A DNA stretch of 41,114 nucleotides from Marinomonas algarum (GTDB lineage: Bacteria; Pseudomonadota; Gammaproteobacteria; Pseudomonadales; Marinomonadaceae): assembly GCF_020532605.1 (NCBI RefSeq), contig NZ_JAJATW010000024.1, forward strand, positions 1 to 41,114; not shown here. The letters run 5' to 3'. Below: more notes on the stretch, generated by a model. The model had not been told where the DNA came from. It did no database searches and was given only the letters and a program-made list of their open reading frames with translations. The first letter of the stretch is position 1.

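Noticed and set aside
39612..40943. Long minus-strand ORFs of 228 and 191 codons (39612-40298 and 40368-40943)
   Set aside because: They are antisense to the giant gene and share long identical stretches because they overlie the 645-base repeat. Their composition simply mirrors Thr/Ala/Asp-rich sense codons. No ribosome site or family was seen.
34789..41114. Regular repeats considered as a CRISPR or intergenic tandem array
   Set aside because: The repeats are all in one reading frame with codon-sized variation and lengths near 645-700 bases, so they are protein repeats and not spaced short repeats.

Overview
This window is dominated by one gene. A single open frame starts at an ATG at 2848 and is still open at 41114, giving at least 12,755 codons of a repetitive, acidic surface-type protein. 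Its C-terminus lies outside the window. It opens with a LEPR-XLL-type motif (LESRILLSG), which marks very large repetitive surface proteins of Gram-negative bacteria. The base composition looks mid-40s % GC. Together with the SapC-like neighbour and the IS605-type element, this suggests a marine gammaproteobacterium, perhaps Oceanospirillales/Marinomonas-like. That assignment is inference only.

Layout. 1-1605: an IS200/IS605-family element with a truncated Y1 transposase gene (tnpA, minus) diverging from a catalytically complete tnpB (plus), ending in a small right-end hairpin. 1611-2435: a SapC-family gene on the minus strand with its own rho-independent terminator. 2436-2847: the divergent regulatory region, with a well-placed 12-codon leader ORF whose Shine-Dalgarno lies in a hairpin, and a second perfect 11-bp hairpin before the giant gene. 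2848-41114: the giant gene.

The giant protein is modular: (a) LEPR-XLL N-terminus and an autotransporter-passenger-like strand module (to about 3573); (b) beta-rich modules with a block of five alpha/beta repeats of about 115 residues (6.3-7.9 kb); (c) an array with an exact 124-residue period (8.5-10.8 kb) and degenerate relatives up to about 15.5 kb; (d) a short patch of RTX-like GGxGND coils (15.8-16.1 kb); (e) haemagglutinin-like beta-helix interrupted by an unrecognised 'LGY' repeat family (17.9-19.5 kb), an aromatic-rich module (23.5-25.3 kb) and six further alpha/beta repeats (28.5-30.6 kb); (f) a beta-helix organised into super-repeats of about 215-233 residues (34.8 kb to the window end), the last two being almost identical in DNA.

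Working model (inference): a secreted giant fibre or adhesin without a Sec signal peptide, probably exported by a dedicated system such as type I secretion. Most of its length would be beta-helix stalk and the interrupting modules would be candidate functional heads. The divergent SapC-like gene may belong to the same surface programme. The IS element appears to be an independent passenger.
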